From the NCBI RefSeq assembly GCF_004005855.1, contig NZ_SACL01000005.1, forward strand, positions 62,001 through 126,000: 64,000 bases of DNA, read 5' to 3'. The stretch comes from Rhodovarius crocodyli (lineage in GTDB: Bacteria > Pseudomonadota > Alphaproteobacteria > Acetobacterales > Acetobacteraceae). The notes beneath the pieces are model-generated. The model was not told where the DNA came from. It saw nothing but the letters and a program-made list of their open reading frames with translations, and searched no databases. Shown here in pieces: positions 1 to 6,957 of this stretch. Both the position numbers and the translations under genes were made by a program. Numbering within the stretch: the stretch's first letter is position 1; each line of letters opens with the position of its first letter.

Positions 1-81
1 GCCTTCCGGCAGTTCCTCCAGCGCCAGGGGCACGCGGTCGTCGGCGGGGATCTCCCGCCCGGCGATGTCAATGAGCGCCAT
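1..81 (-). CDS. DUF934 family protein, N-terminal fragment
   Basis: Only the first 27 codons lie in the window; the gene runs off the left edge. The peptide begins MALIDIAGREIPADDRVP, which resembles the start of DUF934 proteins. In many alphaproteobacteria DUF934 sits directly after the sulfite reductase gene and before cysH, and it is thought to assist assimilatory sulfate reduction, though its biochemical role is not settled. Its ATG lies inside the last codons of the upstream sulfite reductase gene (14-bp overlap), which implies translational coupling in one operon. The call rests on a short fragment plus context. Confidence 0.7.
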   Translation of the reverse strand, partial: MALIDIAGREIPADDRVPLALEELPEG

Positions 82-2050
82 AGACCGCCTCCTTGAAGGG
101 TGCCGCGCCCAGGCGGCGATAGGTATCGATGAAGCGTTCGCCCTCCGTGCGGCGGGCGACATAGGCATCCACGATCTTCCCGATGGCGTCGGGCACGTCC
201 TCGCTCGGCACGGCGGGGCCGATGATGCCGCCGATCGCCGCCTGCTCGTCCGACGCGCCGCCGAGGGTGATCTGGTAGACCTCCTCGCCGTTCCGGTTCA
301 CGCCCAGCAGGCCGATATGGCCGATATGATGCTGGCCGCAGGCGTTGATGCAGCCCGAGATATTCAGGTCGAGCGGCCCGATCTCGGCCTCCCGCGCGGC
401 GAAACGCTCGCTCAGCCGCTGGGCGACCGGGATGGCGCGCGCCGTGGCCAGCGCGCAGTAGTCCATGCCTGGGCAGGCGATGATGTTGGTCACCAGCCCC
501 GCATTGGCATCGGCCAGCCCCGCCTTGCGCAGCGCGGCATAGAGCACGGGCAGCGCCTCCTTCTCCACATGCGGCAGGATCAGGTTCTGCTCGTGGCTGA
601 CGCGCAGCTCACCGAAGGAATACTGCTCCGACAGGCCGGCGATCAGTTCCATCTCCTCGGCGGTGGCGTCGCCGGGGATGCCGCCCGCGGGCTTCAGCGT
701 GACGGTGGCCGAGATGTAGCCCGGCACGCGATGCGGGTGGGTGTTGCGGGCCACCCAGTCGGAGAAGCCCGGCAGCTGGGCCAGCGCGGCGTCGAAGGCG
801 GGTGCTGCCTCGGGCAGCGCCTGGAAGGGGGGCTCCTCGAAACGCGCGCCGACGGCGGCGAGCAGATCGTCGGTCAGCAGGGCGTAATCGGCCGGCAGGG
901 CCGCGAACTCGGCCTCCACCATGCGGCGGAATTCCTCGGCGCCCGTCTCGCGGATCAGGATCTTGATGCGGGCCTTGTAGATGTTGTCCCGCCGGCCGAG
1001 CGCGTTGTAGACGCGCAGCACCGCCTCGACATAGCGCAGCAGGTCCTGCGCCGGCAGCCAGTCCCGCAGCTTGGTCGCGATGATGGGGGTGCGGCCCAGA
1101 CCGCCGCCGGCATGCAGCTCGAAGCCCACCTCGCCCGCCGGGTTGCGGCGCGCGATCAGCCCGATGTCATGCACGCGGATGGCGGCGCGGTCCTGCTCGC
1201 TGCCCGTGATGGCGATCTTGAATTTACGCGGCAGGTACGTGAATTCGGGATGGTCGGTCGAATACTGCCGCAGGATCTCGGCATAAAGGCGCGGGTCCAC
1301 CACCTCATCGGCGGCGGCGCCGGCATATTGGTCGGTGGTGACGTTGCGCACGCAGTTGCCGCTGGTCTGGATGCCGTGGATATCGGCCTCGGCCAGCAGG
1401 CGCAGGATCTCGGGCGTGTCCGTCAAACGGGGCCAGTTGAACTGGATGTTCTGCCGCGTGGTGAAGTGGCCGTAGCCCCGGTCATAATGCCGCGCGATAT
1501 AGGCCATCTGCCGCAGCTGGGTGGATGACAGCACGCCATAGGGGATGGCGACCCGCAGCATGTAGCCGTGCAGCTGCAGATATAGGCCGTTCATCAGCCG
1601 CAGCGGCTTGAACTCCTCCTCGTTCAGTTCGCCCTTCAGGCGGCGTTCCACCTGATTGCCGAACTGGGCCGCGCGCTGGCGCAGGAATTCGCGGTCGGCC
1701 TCGTCATAGCGGTAGATGCCGGCATGGGGCGAGCTGTGGCTGCGGCTGGGCGGCGGCGGGAAAGGCCCTTCGGCCCAGTCATGCCCCTTCCGCAGCAGGT
1801 CGCCGCGCACAGAGGGGCCCTGGGCGCGCAGGCGCTCCCGGTACTCGGCGGGCACGCCGTCCTCGATCTCGACGCCGCGGATATCGACGGCCAATTGCTG
1901 GTCGTCGCGACGGACGCGCGCCAACAGGCCGTCCAGCGCCTCGCCTTCCAGCAGGGCTGCCTCAGCGCGATCGGTGGTCCAGCCGCGCTGGCCGTCGTGC
2001 CAGACGACGACGCCGTCGGTCAGGCGATTGGCGGTGATGGTGCTGCCCAT
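68..2050 (-). CDS. cysI: DUF2849-sulfite/nitrite reductase hemoprotein fusion
   Basis: Predicted 660 aa, about 100 residues longer than usual ferredoxin/NADPH-type sulfite reductases. Residues 1 to about 95 (ITANRLTDGVVVW near the start, RERLRAQGPSVR later) match the small DUF2849 protein that is normally a separate gene upstream of cysI. A Pro/Ser-rich linker follows. The hemoprotein then starts near GIYRYDEADREF and holds two ferredoxin-like halves. The siroheme/[4Fe-4S] ligands are Cys526 and Cys532 (CPGMDYC) and Cys567 and Cys571 (CINAC). The expected reaction is six-electron reduction of sulfite to sulfide in the cytoplasm; nitrite is the alternative, but DUF934 next door favours sulfite. 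The ATG at 2050 was chosen over two upstream ATGs because GGAGG lies 5 nt before it. Confidence 0.92.
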   Translation of the reverse strand: MGSTITANRLTDGVVVWHDGQRGWTTDRAEAALLEGEALDGLLARVRRDDQQLAVDIRGVEIEDGVPAEYRERLRAQGPSVRGDLLRKGHDWAEGPFPPPPSRSHSSPHAGIYRYDEADREFLRQRAAQFGNQVERRLKGELNEEEFKPLRLMNGLYLQLHGYMLRVAIPYGVLSSTQLRQMAYIARHYDRGYGHFTTRQNIQFNWPRLTDTPEILRLLAEADIHGIQTSGNCVRNVTTDQYAGAAADEVVDPRLYAEILRQYSTDHPEFTYLPRKFKIAITGSEQDRAAIRVHDIGLIARRNPAGEVGFELHAGGGLGRTPIIATKLRDWLPAQDLLRYVEAVLRVYNALGRRDNIYKARIKILIRETGAEEFRRMVEAEFAALPADYALLTDDLLAAVGARFEEPPFQALPEAAPAFDAALAQLPGFSDWVARNTHPHRVPGYISATVTLKPAGGIPGDATAEEMELIAGLSEQYSFGELRVSHEQNLILPHVEKEALPVLYAALRKAGLADANAGLVTNIIACPGMDYCALATARAIPVAQRLSERFAAREAEIGPLDLNISGCINACGQHHIGHIGLLGVNRNGEEVYQITLGGASDEQAAIGGIIGPAVPSEDVPDAIGKIVDAYVARRTEGERFIDTYRRLGAAPFKEAVYGAH

Positions 2051-2188
2051 GGGCGCCTCCGGCATACAGACCCGGATACGCAATATTTTCCGTTGGAAAA
2101 TCGCATTATCCAGGTGTTTTTTGCCATTTAGAGGTTGGCCGCGCCCAACGCAACATCGGCGGCCGCAATTTTCGCATTCAGAATCGTA
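2051..2188 (-). promoter_or_regulatory. AT-rich upstream region of the sulfite reductase operon
   Basis: This spacer is clearly richer in A+T than the flanking genes. It holds a perfect inverted repeat, ATTTTCC-GTT-GGAAAAT (2085-2101), about 35 bp upstream of the chosen cysI start. There are also two similar stretches, CGCATTATC near 2104 and CGTATTATC near 2185. Dyads of this kind are typical LysR-type binding sites, so this is a plausible operator for sulfur control. No clear -35/-10 pair could be fixed. Which regulator binds is not shown; the LysR gene just upstream is a candidate. Confidence 0.4.
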
Positions 2189-3139
2189 TTATCGCTGATC
2201 CAACCAGGGAAACATGCTCCATGCCCTTTCCCGCGCCTGGGCATTGGCTGCCCGCAATGCCTCGATGAACTGGCCGGCGTGGCGGGACCCCGCCCGGCTG
2301 GCCAGCCGCATGATGGCGGGCGATGTGCGCAGCACCGGGGACTGGAAGCGCAGCACCTCCACCTGCGCGCCCGGTTCCTCCAGCGCGGGCGCGGTGACGA
2401 AGGCCACCGCGTCGCTGCGCCTGACCACGGACAGCCAGGCACTCATCGGCTCCAGCATCATGGCGGGAAAGGCCGGGTGGGGGCGGCGCGCCCGGGCCTC
2501 GGCGCGTGCCTCCGTCAGCATCCGGCTGAAATTGGCCGACAGGTTCGCGGTGGTCACCAGCGGATAGGCCAGGATCTGCGACAGCTCGGGCCGCTTCAGC
2601 CGCAGCAGCGGGTGGCCGGCGCGCACGGCCGCCAGCATGGGGTGGGCGGGCAGCGGCTCGATCGACAGGCCCGCCAGGTCCACCACGCTGGTGGTATTGG
2701 CCAGCGCAATCTCGACCAGCCCCGCGCGGAGCTGCGCCACCGCCCGCGGCCAGGGCTGGATCTCCATGCGCAGCCGGATGCGCGGCTGCTCCCGGCCGAA
2801 GGCGATGGCCGCCGGCAGCAGGATGGTCTCGAAGGGATAAGGGCCTGAGGCCACAGCGATTTCCTGCCCCGGGCCGCTGCGCAGCTCCGACAGGTTCCGC
2901 TGCAGGGCTTCCATGCGCTCCAGTATGGATGGGGCATCGGCCAGGATCATGCGGCACATGTCGGTGGGCTCGGCGCCCTGGCGGCTGCGCAGGAACAGCG
3001 GGCCGCGCAGCATGGCCTCGACGGCCGAAATACTGCGCGTCAGCGCGGGTTGGGTGACCCCCAGCACCCGCGCGGCGCGGGTGAAGTTGCCGTGGGTGGC
3101 GATGGCCTGGATGCGCTGCAGGTCACGGATGTCGAGCAT
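2189..3139 (-). CDS. LysR-family transcriptional regulator
   Basis: The 316-aa protein has the normal LysR length. The winged HTH is at the N-terminus (MLDIRDLQRIQAIATHGNFT, then AARVLGVTQPALTRSISAVE), followed by a substrate-binding domain from about residue 90. It lies upstream of the sulfite reductase fusion on the same strand, 138 bp away, and is divergent from the Bug receptor at 3244. LysR proteins usually control the divergent neighbour, so the receptor/hydrolase pair is the first candidate target and the cys operon the second. The effector is unknown. Confidence 0.85.
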   Translation of the reverse strand: MLDIRDLQRIQAIATHGNFTRAARVLGVTQPALTRSISAVEAMLRGPLFLRSRQGAEPTDMCRMILADAPSILERMEALQRNLSELRSGPGQEIAVASGPYPFETILLPAAIAFGREQPRIRLRMEIQPWPRAVAQLRAGLVEIALANTTSVVDLAGLSIEPLPAHPMLAAVRAGHPLLRLKRPELSQILAYPLVTTANLSANFSRMLTEARAEARARRPHPAFPAMMLEPMSAWLSVVRRSDAVAFVTAPALEEPGAQVEVLRFQSPVLRTSPAIMRLASRAGSRHAGQFIEALRAANAQARERAWSMFPWLDQR

Positions 3140-3191
3140 GGCGCGCAGCCTAGCATGCAGAATGGTTATGGATCTTCACCGGATAGGGCAT

Positions 3192-3207
3192 TGGCGGAAA
3201 TCCGCCA
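3192..3207. promoter_or_regulatory. Inverted repeat in the LysR/receptor divergent promoter
   Basis: A perfect dyad, TGGCGGA-AA-TCCGCCA, lies in the 104-bp divergent gap, 37 bp before the receptor start. Its position and symmetry fit an operator for the adjacent LysR regulator. It is shorter than a typical LysR footprint, so it may be only the recognition half. Confidence 0.4.
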
Positions 3208-3243
3208 TTCCCGGCAAGCCGGATGCAGCCCCAGGAGCATCCG

Positions 3244-4209
3244 ATGACCGCCACCCGCCGCCTGCTGCTCGCAAGCCCCGCCATCCTCGCCATGCCGGCG
3301 CGCGCGCAGGGCTTTCCCGACCGCCCCATCCGCATCAACGTGCCCTACCCGCCCGGCGGCGGCAGCGACGCCGTGCTGCGCGGCCTGACCGAGAGCATGC
3401 GGGAGACGCTGGGCCAGCCCATCGTCATCGACAACAAGCCCGGCGCCGGCGGCAATCTGGGCGCGGAACAGGTCGCGCGCGCCCCCAAGGACGGCTACAC
3501 GCTGCTGTTCACGGCGGGCGCGCTGGCCATCGCGCCCTCGGTCAACCGGGCGCTCAGCTTCGACCCGCGCAAGGATCTCGCGGGGGTGGCGCTGGCCGCC
3601 TATGTGCCGCTGATCCTGGTGGTGGCGCCGAACAGCCCGATCCGCTCGGTGGCGGACATCATCGCCCTGGCCCGCCAGCGGCAGGACGGCGTGACCTATG
3701 GCAGCTTCGGCATCGCCACGCCGCCGCACCTGGTGGGTGAGCGCATCAACCAGCATGCGGGCCTGTCCATGACCCATGTGCCCTATCGCGGCAGCAGCAC
3801 CGCCCTGCCGGACCTGCTGGACGGCCGGCTGACCTTCGGCATCTTCGATGCCGTCAGCATGACGCCGCAGGTGACGTCGGGGCGCTTGCGGGCGCTGGCC
3901 ATCACCGGCCCCCGCCGCAGCGAGGCCCTGCCCGACCTGCCCACCCTGACCGAGGCCGGCGTGCCCTTCGACACGGTGGGCTGGCACGCGGCCTTCGCCC
4001 CGGCCGGCACGCCCGCGCCCATCATCGCGCGGCTGAACGCGGCCTTCGTGAAGGCGCTGGAGGAACCGCGCGCAAAGCGGATGATCCTGGGCGGGGGCTC
4101 CATGCCCATCGAGCCCCCGCTGTCGCCCGCCGAATGGGACGCGCATTTCGCCCGCGACGTCGAAAGCTGGGGCGCCATCGCCCGCGCCGCCCATATCACC
4201 CTGGATTGA
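3244..4209 (+). CDS. Bug/TctC-family solute-binding protein
   Basis: This is a periplasmic receptor of the tripartite tricarboxylate transporter type. The N-terminus (MTATRRLLLASPAILA, ending ARAQ) is a signal peptide with a twin-arginine-like pair. The mature part shows the family hallmarks FPDRPIRINVPYPPGGGSD, ENKPGAGG-like IDNKPGAGGNLG, and GYTLL. No TctA or TctB membrane subunit is nearby, so it is an orphan. The ATG at 3244 was chosen because AGGAG lies 6 nt upstream; an earlier in-frame ATG at 3223 lacks one. The hydrolase gene starts 5 bp after its stop, suggesting a shared transcript and a ligand that the hydrolase processes. Confidence 0.88.
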   Translation: MTATRRLLLASPAILAMPARAQGFPDRPIRINVPYPPGGGSDAVLRGLTESMRETLGQPIVIDNKPGAGGNLGAEQVARAPKDGYTLLFTAGALAIAPSVNRALSFDPRKDLAGVALAAYVPLILVVAPNSPIRSVADIIALARQRQDGVTYGSFGIATPPHLVGERINQHAGLSMTHVPYRGSSTALPDLLDGRLTFGIFDAVSMTPQVTSGRLRALAITGPRRSEALPDLPTLTEAGVPFDTVGWHAAFAPAGTPAPIIARLNAAFVKALEEPRAKRMILGGGSMPIEPPLSPAEWDAHFARDVESWGAIARAAHITLD

Positions 4210-4214
4210 TCGCC

Positions 4215-5399
4215 ATGCGCATCGAAGCCGACATCCCCTTCGCCGAGGTCGCCGTCGCGGCCGGCACCCGCACCCTGATGATGGACGCCTATCTGCCGGA
4301 AGGCCCCGGGCCGCATCCCGCGCTGGTGCTGGCCTTCGGCGGGGCCTATCACCGCGGCAGCCGCAAGGATGACGTGTTCGCCGGCGCCCGCGGCAGCAAC
4401 ACGGCCATGGCCGAATACGCCCGGCGCTTTGCCGCGCGCGGCTATGCCTGCTTCTCCATCGATTATCGCCTGGCCGCCGACGACGCCCCCGCCGGCCCCA
4501 CCCCGGTGCTGACCGTCCCCGGTGAGATCGGGGTGCAGCGGATGGATGTGGTGCGGCAGATGCTGGGCATGCCGCCGGCCTCCCATGCCGACCACATGCG
4601 CATCATCGAGGGCGCGATCGACGACATGGCCGCCGCCGGCCGCTTCGTGGCCCGGCAGGCGGCGCGCTTCGGCATCGACCCCGACCGCATCGTGCTGGGC
4701 GGCTGGTCGGCCGGGGCGCGGGCCGCCCTTTACGCGGCCCTGGCCGAGGGCGTGCCCTGCGCGGGCGTCATCGCCCTCTCGGCCCGGATGGAGAGCGGCG
4801 ACCTGGCGGCGCATCTGCCCCGCTTGGCCTGCCCGCCGCCCGTGCTGCTGATCACGGCGCAGGATGACCTGGGCACCCTGCCCGCCGAGACGCCCGGCAT
4901 GGCCGCCGCCCTGCGCCACCATGGCGGAGAGGCCCTGCACGTCACCATCCCGGGCTGGGACCACTGGTACCCGGCCGAGGCCGTGACCGATGCGGGAACG
5001 AGCGTCGAGGCGACCATGGCGGAGGCGCTGGAACGCTGGACCCGCAGCGGAGAGGCGCTGCTGGAGGATTTCGCCGCCGCCTACAACCGCCACGACATCG
5101 AGGCCCTGCTGGGCATGGTGACCGAGGACTGCGTGTTCGAGACCGCCTTCGGCACCCGCCACCAGGGCAAGGCCGAGCTGCGTGAGGCCCTGCCCGGCGC
5201 CTGGCGGCAATGGCCCGACGCACGCTGGGACGGCGCGCAGCACGTCGTCAACGGCGACCGGGGCTTCAGCGAATGGGTGCTGCGCGGCACGGATGCGGCC
5301 GGCACTCGCACCGAGTTGCGCGGCGTGGACCTGTTCCGGCTGCGGCACGGGCTGATCGCGCGCAAGGATACGTTTCGGAAGCCGTATGCCGTGCCATAG
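4215..5399 (+). CDS. Alpha/beta hydrolase fused to an NTF2/SnoaL-like domain
   Basis: Predicted 394 aa. Residues 1 to about 275 form an alpha/beta hydrolase of the esterase/carboxylesterase type: an oxyanion-type strand LVLAFGGAYHRGS, the nucleophile elbow GGWSAGAR (Ser about residue 160), an acid region near AQDDLG and a histidine in PGWDHWYP. From about residue 280 a second domain begins (LLEDFAAAYNRHDIEALLGM), the classic start of a SnoaL/NTF2-like cone fold. The N-terminus shows no signal peptide, so a cytoplasmic location is likely. It follows the Bug receptor by 5 bp. The substrate is unknown; the fusion itself is less common than either domain alone. Confidence 0.8.
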   Translation: MRIEADIPFAEVAVAAGTRTLMMDAYLPEGPGPHPALVLAFGGAYHRGSRKDDVFAGARGSNTAMAEYARRFAARGYACFSIDYRLAADDAPAGPTPVLTVPGEIGVQRMDVVRQMLGMPPASHADHMRIIEGAIDDMAAAGRFVARQAARFGIDPDRIVLGGWSAGARAALYAALAEGVPCAGVIALSARMESGDLAAHLPRLACPPPVLLITAQDDLGTLPAETPGMAAALRHHGGEALHVTIPGWDHWYPAEAVTDAGTSVEATMAEALERWTRSGEALLEDFAAAYNRHDIEALLGMVTEDCVFETAFGTRHQGKAELREALPGAWRQWPDARWDGAQHVVNGDRGFSEWVLRGTDAAGTRTELRGVDLFRLRHGLIARKDTFRKPYAVP

Positions 5400-5435
5400 A
5401 AATGCACGATTCCGGCCCAGTTCCGGCCACGTGAT

Positions 5436-5464
5436 TTGCGCATGAATAATCGTCCATGTAATTT
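5436..5464 (+). promoter_or_regulatory. Candidate sigma70-type promoter of the small secreted protein
   Basis: TTGCGC (5436-5441) and TAATTT (5459-5464) are separated by 17 bp, inside a locally AT-rich stretch. They lie 19 bp before a strong AAGGAGG ribosome site. The match is reasonable for an alphaproteobacterial housekeeping promoter but rests on pattern alone. Confidence 0.35.
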
Positions 5465-5482
5465 CCCCCGAAGGAGGACGTC

Positions 5483-5779
5483 ATGCGCAGAATCATCATC
5501 GCCGCGGCCTTGGCCCTAGGGCTCGTGACTGGCCTGGCGCCCCTCGCCGGAGCCCAGGCCCTGACGGTCACGCCCCCGGCGTCCGGCTCGGGCGTGGAGG
5601 CCACCCAGGTCCAGTATTACTACCCGCCGCCGCGCCCTTATTACCGGCCGCCGCCGCCGCCGCGCTGGCACCATTACCACCGGCCTGCCTGGCACCACCC
5701 GCGCCCGTATTATCGCCCGCCCCCGCCGCCCCGGCACTGGGGCCATCACCATCACCACGGGCGCCGCCACTGGCGGTAA
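5483..5779 (+). CDS. Small secreted Pro/His/Tyr-rich protein
   Basis: The 98-aa product starts with a clear Sec signal peptide (MRRIIIAAALALGLVTGLAP, cleavage probably after AGA-Q). The mature ~73 residues are almost all low complexity: repeated YYPPPRPYYRPPPPP-type blocks alternating with His-rich runs, including HHHHH near the end. AAGGAGG precedes the ATG, so it should be translated well. Many proteobacteria encode such Pro/His-rich exported peptides, with no agreed function. Histidine clusters suggest metal binding and Tyr/Pro repeats suggest an extended, wall-associated or cross-linkable chain; both are inference. It is a stand-alone gene with its own apparent promoter. Confidence 0.75.
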   Translation: MRRIIIAAALALGLVTGLAPLAGAQALTVTPPASGSGVEATQVQYYYPPPRPYYRPPPPPRWHHYHRPAWHHPRPYYRPPPPPRHWGHHHHHGRRHWR

Positions 5780-5882
5780 TGCGTTCGTGGGATGAACTCA
5801 GCCTGACTTCCCCGTAATCTCTGGACGTTGCGACCCGCTTCCCCCAAAGATGGGCGCAACGACAGAGCATCCGGGGAACGTC

Positions 5883-6290
5883 ATGCTGCAGCATTATTTC
5901 GCGACCCTGCCGGTTTTCCTGACCTGGTTTCCCCTCGGCATCCTGATGCTGGCGGCCTTTGCCGCCGCCTATGAGCGCATCACGCCCTGGCGCGAGCTCA
6001 TCCTGATCCGCAACGGCAATATCGCCGCCTCGGCCAGCTATTCCGGCGCGCTGCTCGGCTATGCGCTGGTGCTGGCGGCGGTGATGAGCGCGGCGCAGAG
6101 TCGGGCCGACCTGCTGCTGTGGGCGCTGGTCGGCTTCGTGGTGCAGTTGCTGGCCTTCGGCGTGGCACGGCTGCTGCTGGGCGCGGGGCTGAAGGCGCGC
6201 ATGGAGGCCGGCTGCGGCGCCACCGGCCTGTTCCTGGGCGCCGTCTCGGTCTGCGCCGGGCTGATCAACGCCGCGACCATGCTGGGCTGA
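5883..6290 (+). CDS. DUF350 (YjfL-like) inner-membrane protein
   Basis: Predicted about 135 aa with four hydrophobic segments (near FLTWFPLGILMLAAF, SGALLGYALVLAAV, LLLWALVGFVVQLLA, and the C-terminal LFLGAVSVCAGLINA). The charge and spacing pattern fits DUF350, the family of E. coli YjfL. It is followed by DUF1190 and a glutathionylspermidine-synthase-like gene in the same order as yjfL-yjfM-yjfC. The ATG at 5883 is taken because the hydrophobic part starts just after it; an upstream start at 5850 would add 11 polar residues. A dyad CGTTGCG...CGCAACG (5826-5832/5855-5861) precedes it and may be regulatory. Confidence 0.8.
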   Translation: MLQHYFATLPVFLTWFPLGILMLAAFAAAYERITPWRELILIRNGNIAASASYSGALLGYALVLAAVMSAAQSRADLLLWALVGFVVQLLAFGVARLLLGAGLKARMEAGCGATGLFLGAVSVCAGLINAATMLG

Positions 6291-6302
6291 GGAGGTATCG
6301 CC

Positions 6303-6956
6303 ATGCGCCGCTCTACCGCCGTCACCATCACGCTGCTGTCCACCGCGGCCATCGCGCTGGTCTGGTGCGGGGATGGACCGACCCCACCCGAGGGCGACAC
6401 GCTGTTCACCTCGGAGGACGCCTGCCGGGCCAGCTTCGGCTCCGACGACACCGCGGCCTGCCGAGACGCCTTCGCCGATGCGCGCCAGCGGCATGAGGCC
6501 ACGGCCCCGCGCTTCACCGAACGCGCGATCTGTGAGAACCAGACCGGCGGCGAATGCACCACCGTCAGCCAGCCCAACGGCACCTCGCTGTTCATCCCCG
6601 TCATGGCGGGCGTGCTGATCGGGCGCGTGCTGGCCAGCGGCGGGCCGCGCAGCGTCATGCCGCTCTATGCCGGGGCGCAGGCCAATTGCCCGCCCGGCAT
6701 CCAGCCCCTGCCGCCGGGCTGCGCGGCACCGCGCCCGACCTCCTCATCCACCAGCGGGGGGCGGGGCTTCTACTACAGCGGCAGCAGCTACATGGGCGAC
6801 AGCGACCGCACGGGTGCGACCCGCAGCTTCAACGCCAGCACCACCGGCAGCACCGTGCTGGCGCGCGGCGGCAGCTACAGCGGCTCCAGCAGCATCGCGC
6901 GCGGCGGGCTGGGCAGCACCGGCCGCGGCTTCTCCAGCAGCAGCAGCAGCAGCTGA
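6303..6956 (+). CDS. DUF1190 (YjfM/YgiB-like) exported protein
   Basis: The 217-aa product has an N-terminal hydrophobic segment (TAVTITLLSTAAIALVWCG) with a Cys near its end, as in lipoproteins, although the lipobox is not canonical. The next part has the DUF1190 pattern: DTLFTSEDACRASFG, then paired cysteines (CRDAF, ICENQTGGEC) and AQANCPPGIQPLPPGC. The C-terminal third is Ser/Gly-rich and ends in polyserine encoded by six AGC triplets (6936-6953). It lies between DUF350 and the ATP-grasp gene, 12 bp after the former and overlapping the latter's spacing by one base. It is probably periplasmic or membrane-anchored. The trio is associated with envelope stress functions elsewhere, but this role is inferred. 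Confidence 0.78.
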   Translation: MRRSTAVTITLLSTAAIALVWCGDGPTPPEGDTLFTSEDACRASFGSDDTAACRDAFADARQRHEATAPRFTERAICENQTGGECTTVSQPNGTSLFIPVMAGVLIGRVLASGGPRSVMPLYAGAQANCPPGIQPLPPGCAAPRPTSSSTSGGRGFYYSGSSYMGDSDRTGATRSFNASTTGSTVLARGGSYSGSSSIARGGLGSTGRGFSSSSSSS

Positions 6957-6957
6957 G

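Noticed and set aside
3783-5348. A long minus-strand frame opposite the Bug receptor and the hydrolase-NTF2 gene
   Set aside because: It mirrors two genes with clear motifs and a decided ribosome site; no domain signal of its own.
5740-5779. His-run (HHHHH) as a cloning tag
   Set aside because: It lies in a natural Pro/His-rich exported protein with matching codon use and repeats, not at an engineered junction.
6936-6953. Six AGC triplets as a phase-variation repeat
   Set aside because: Units are in frame and would only change the length of a polyserine tail, so no on/off switching would result.
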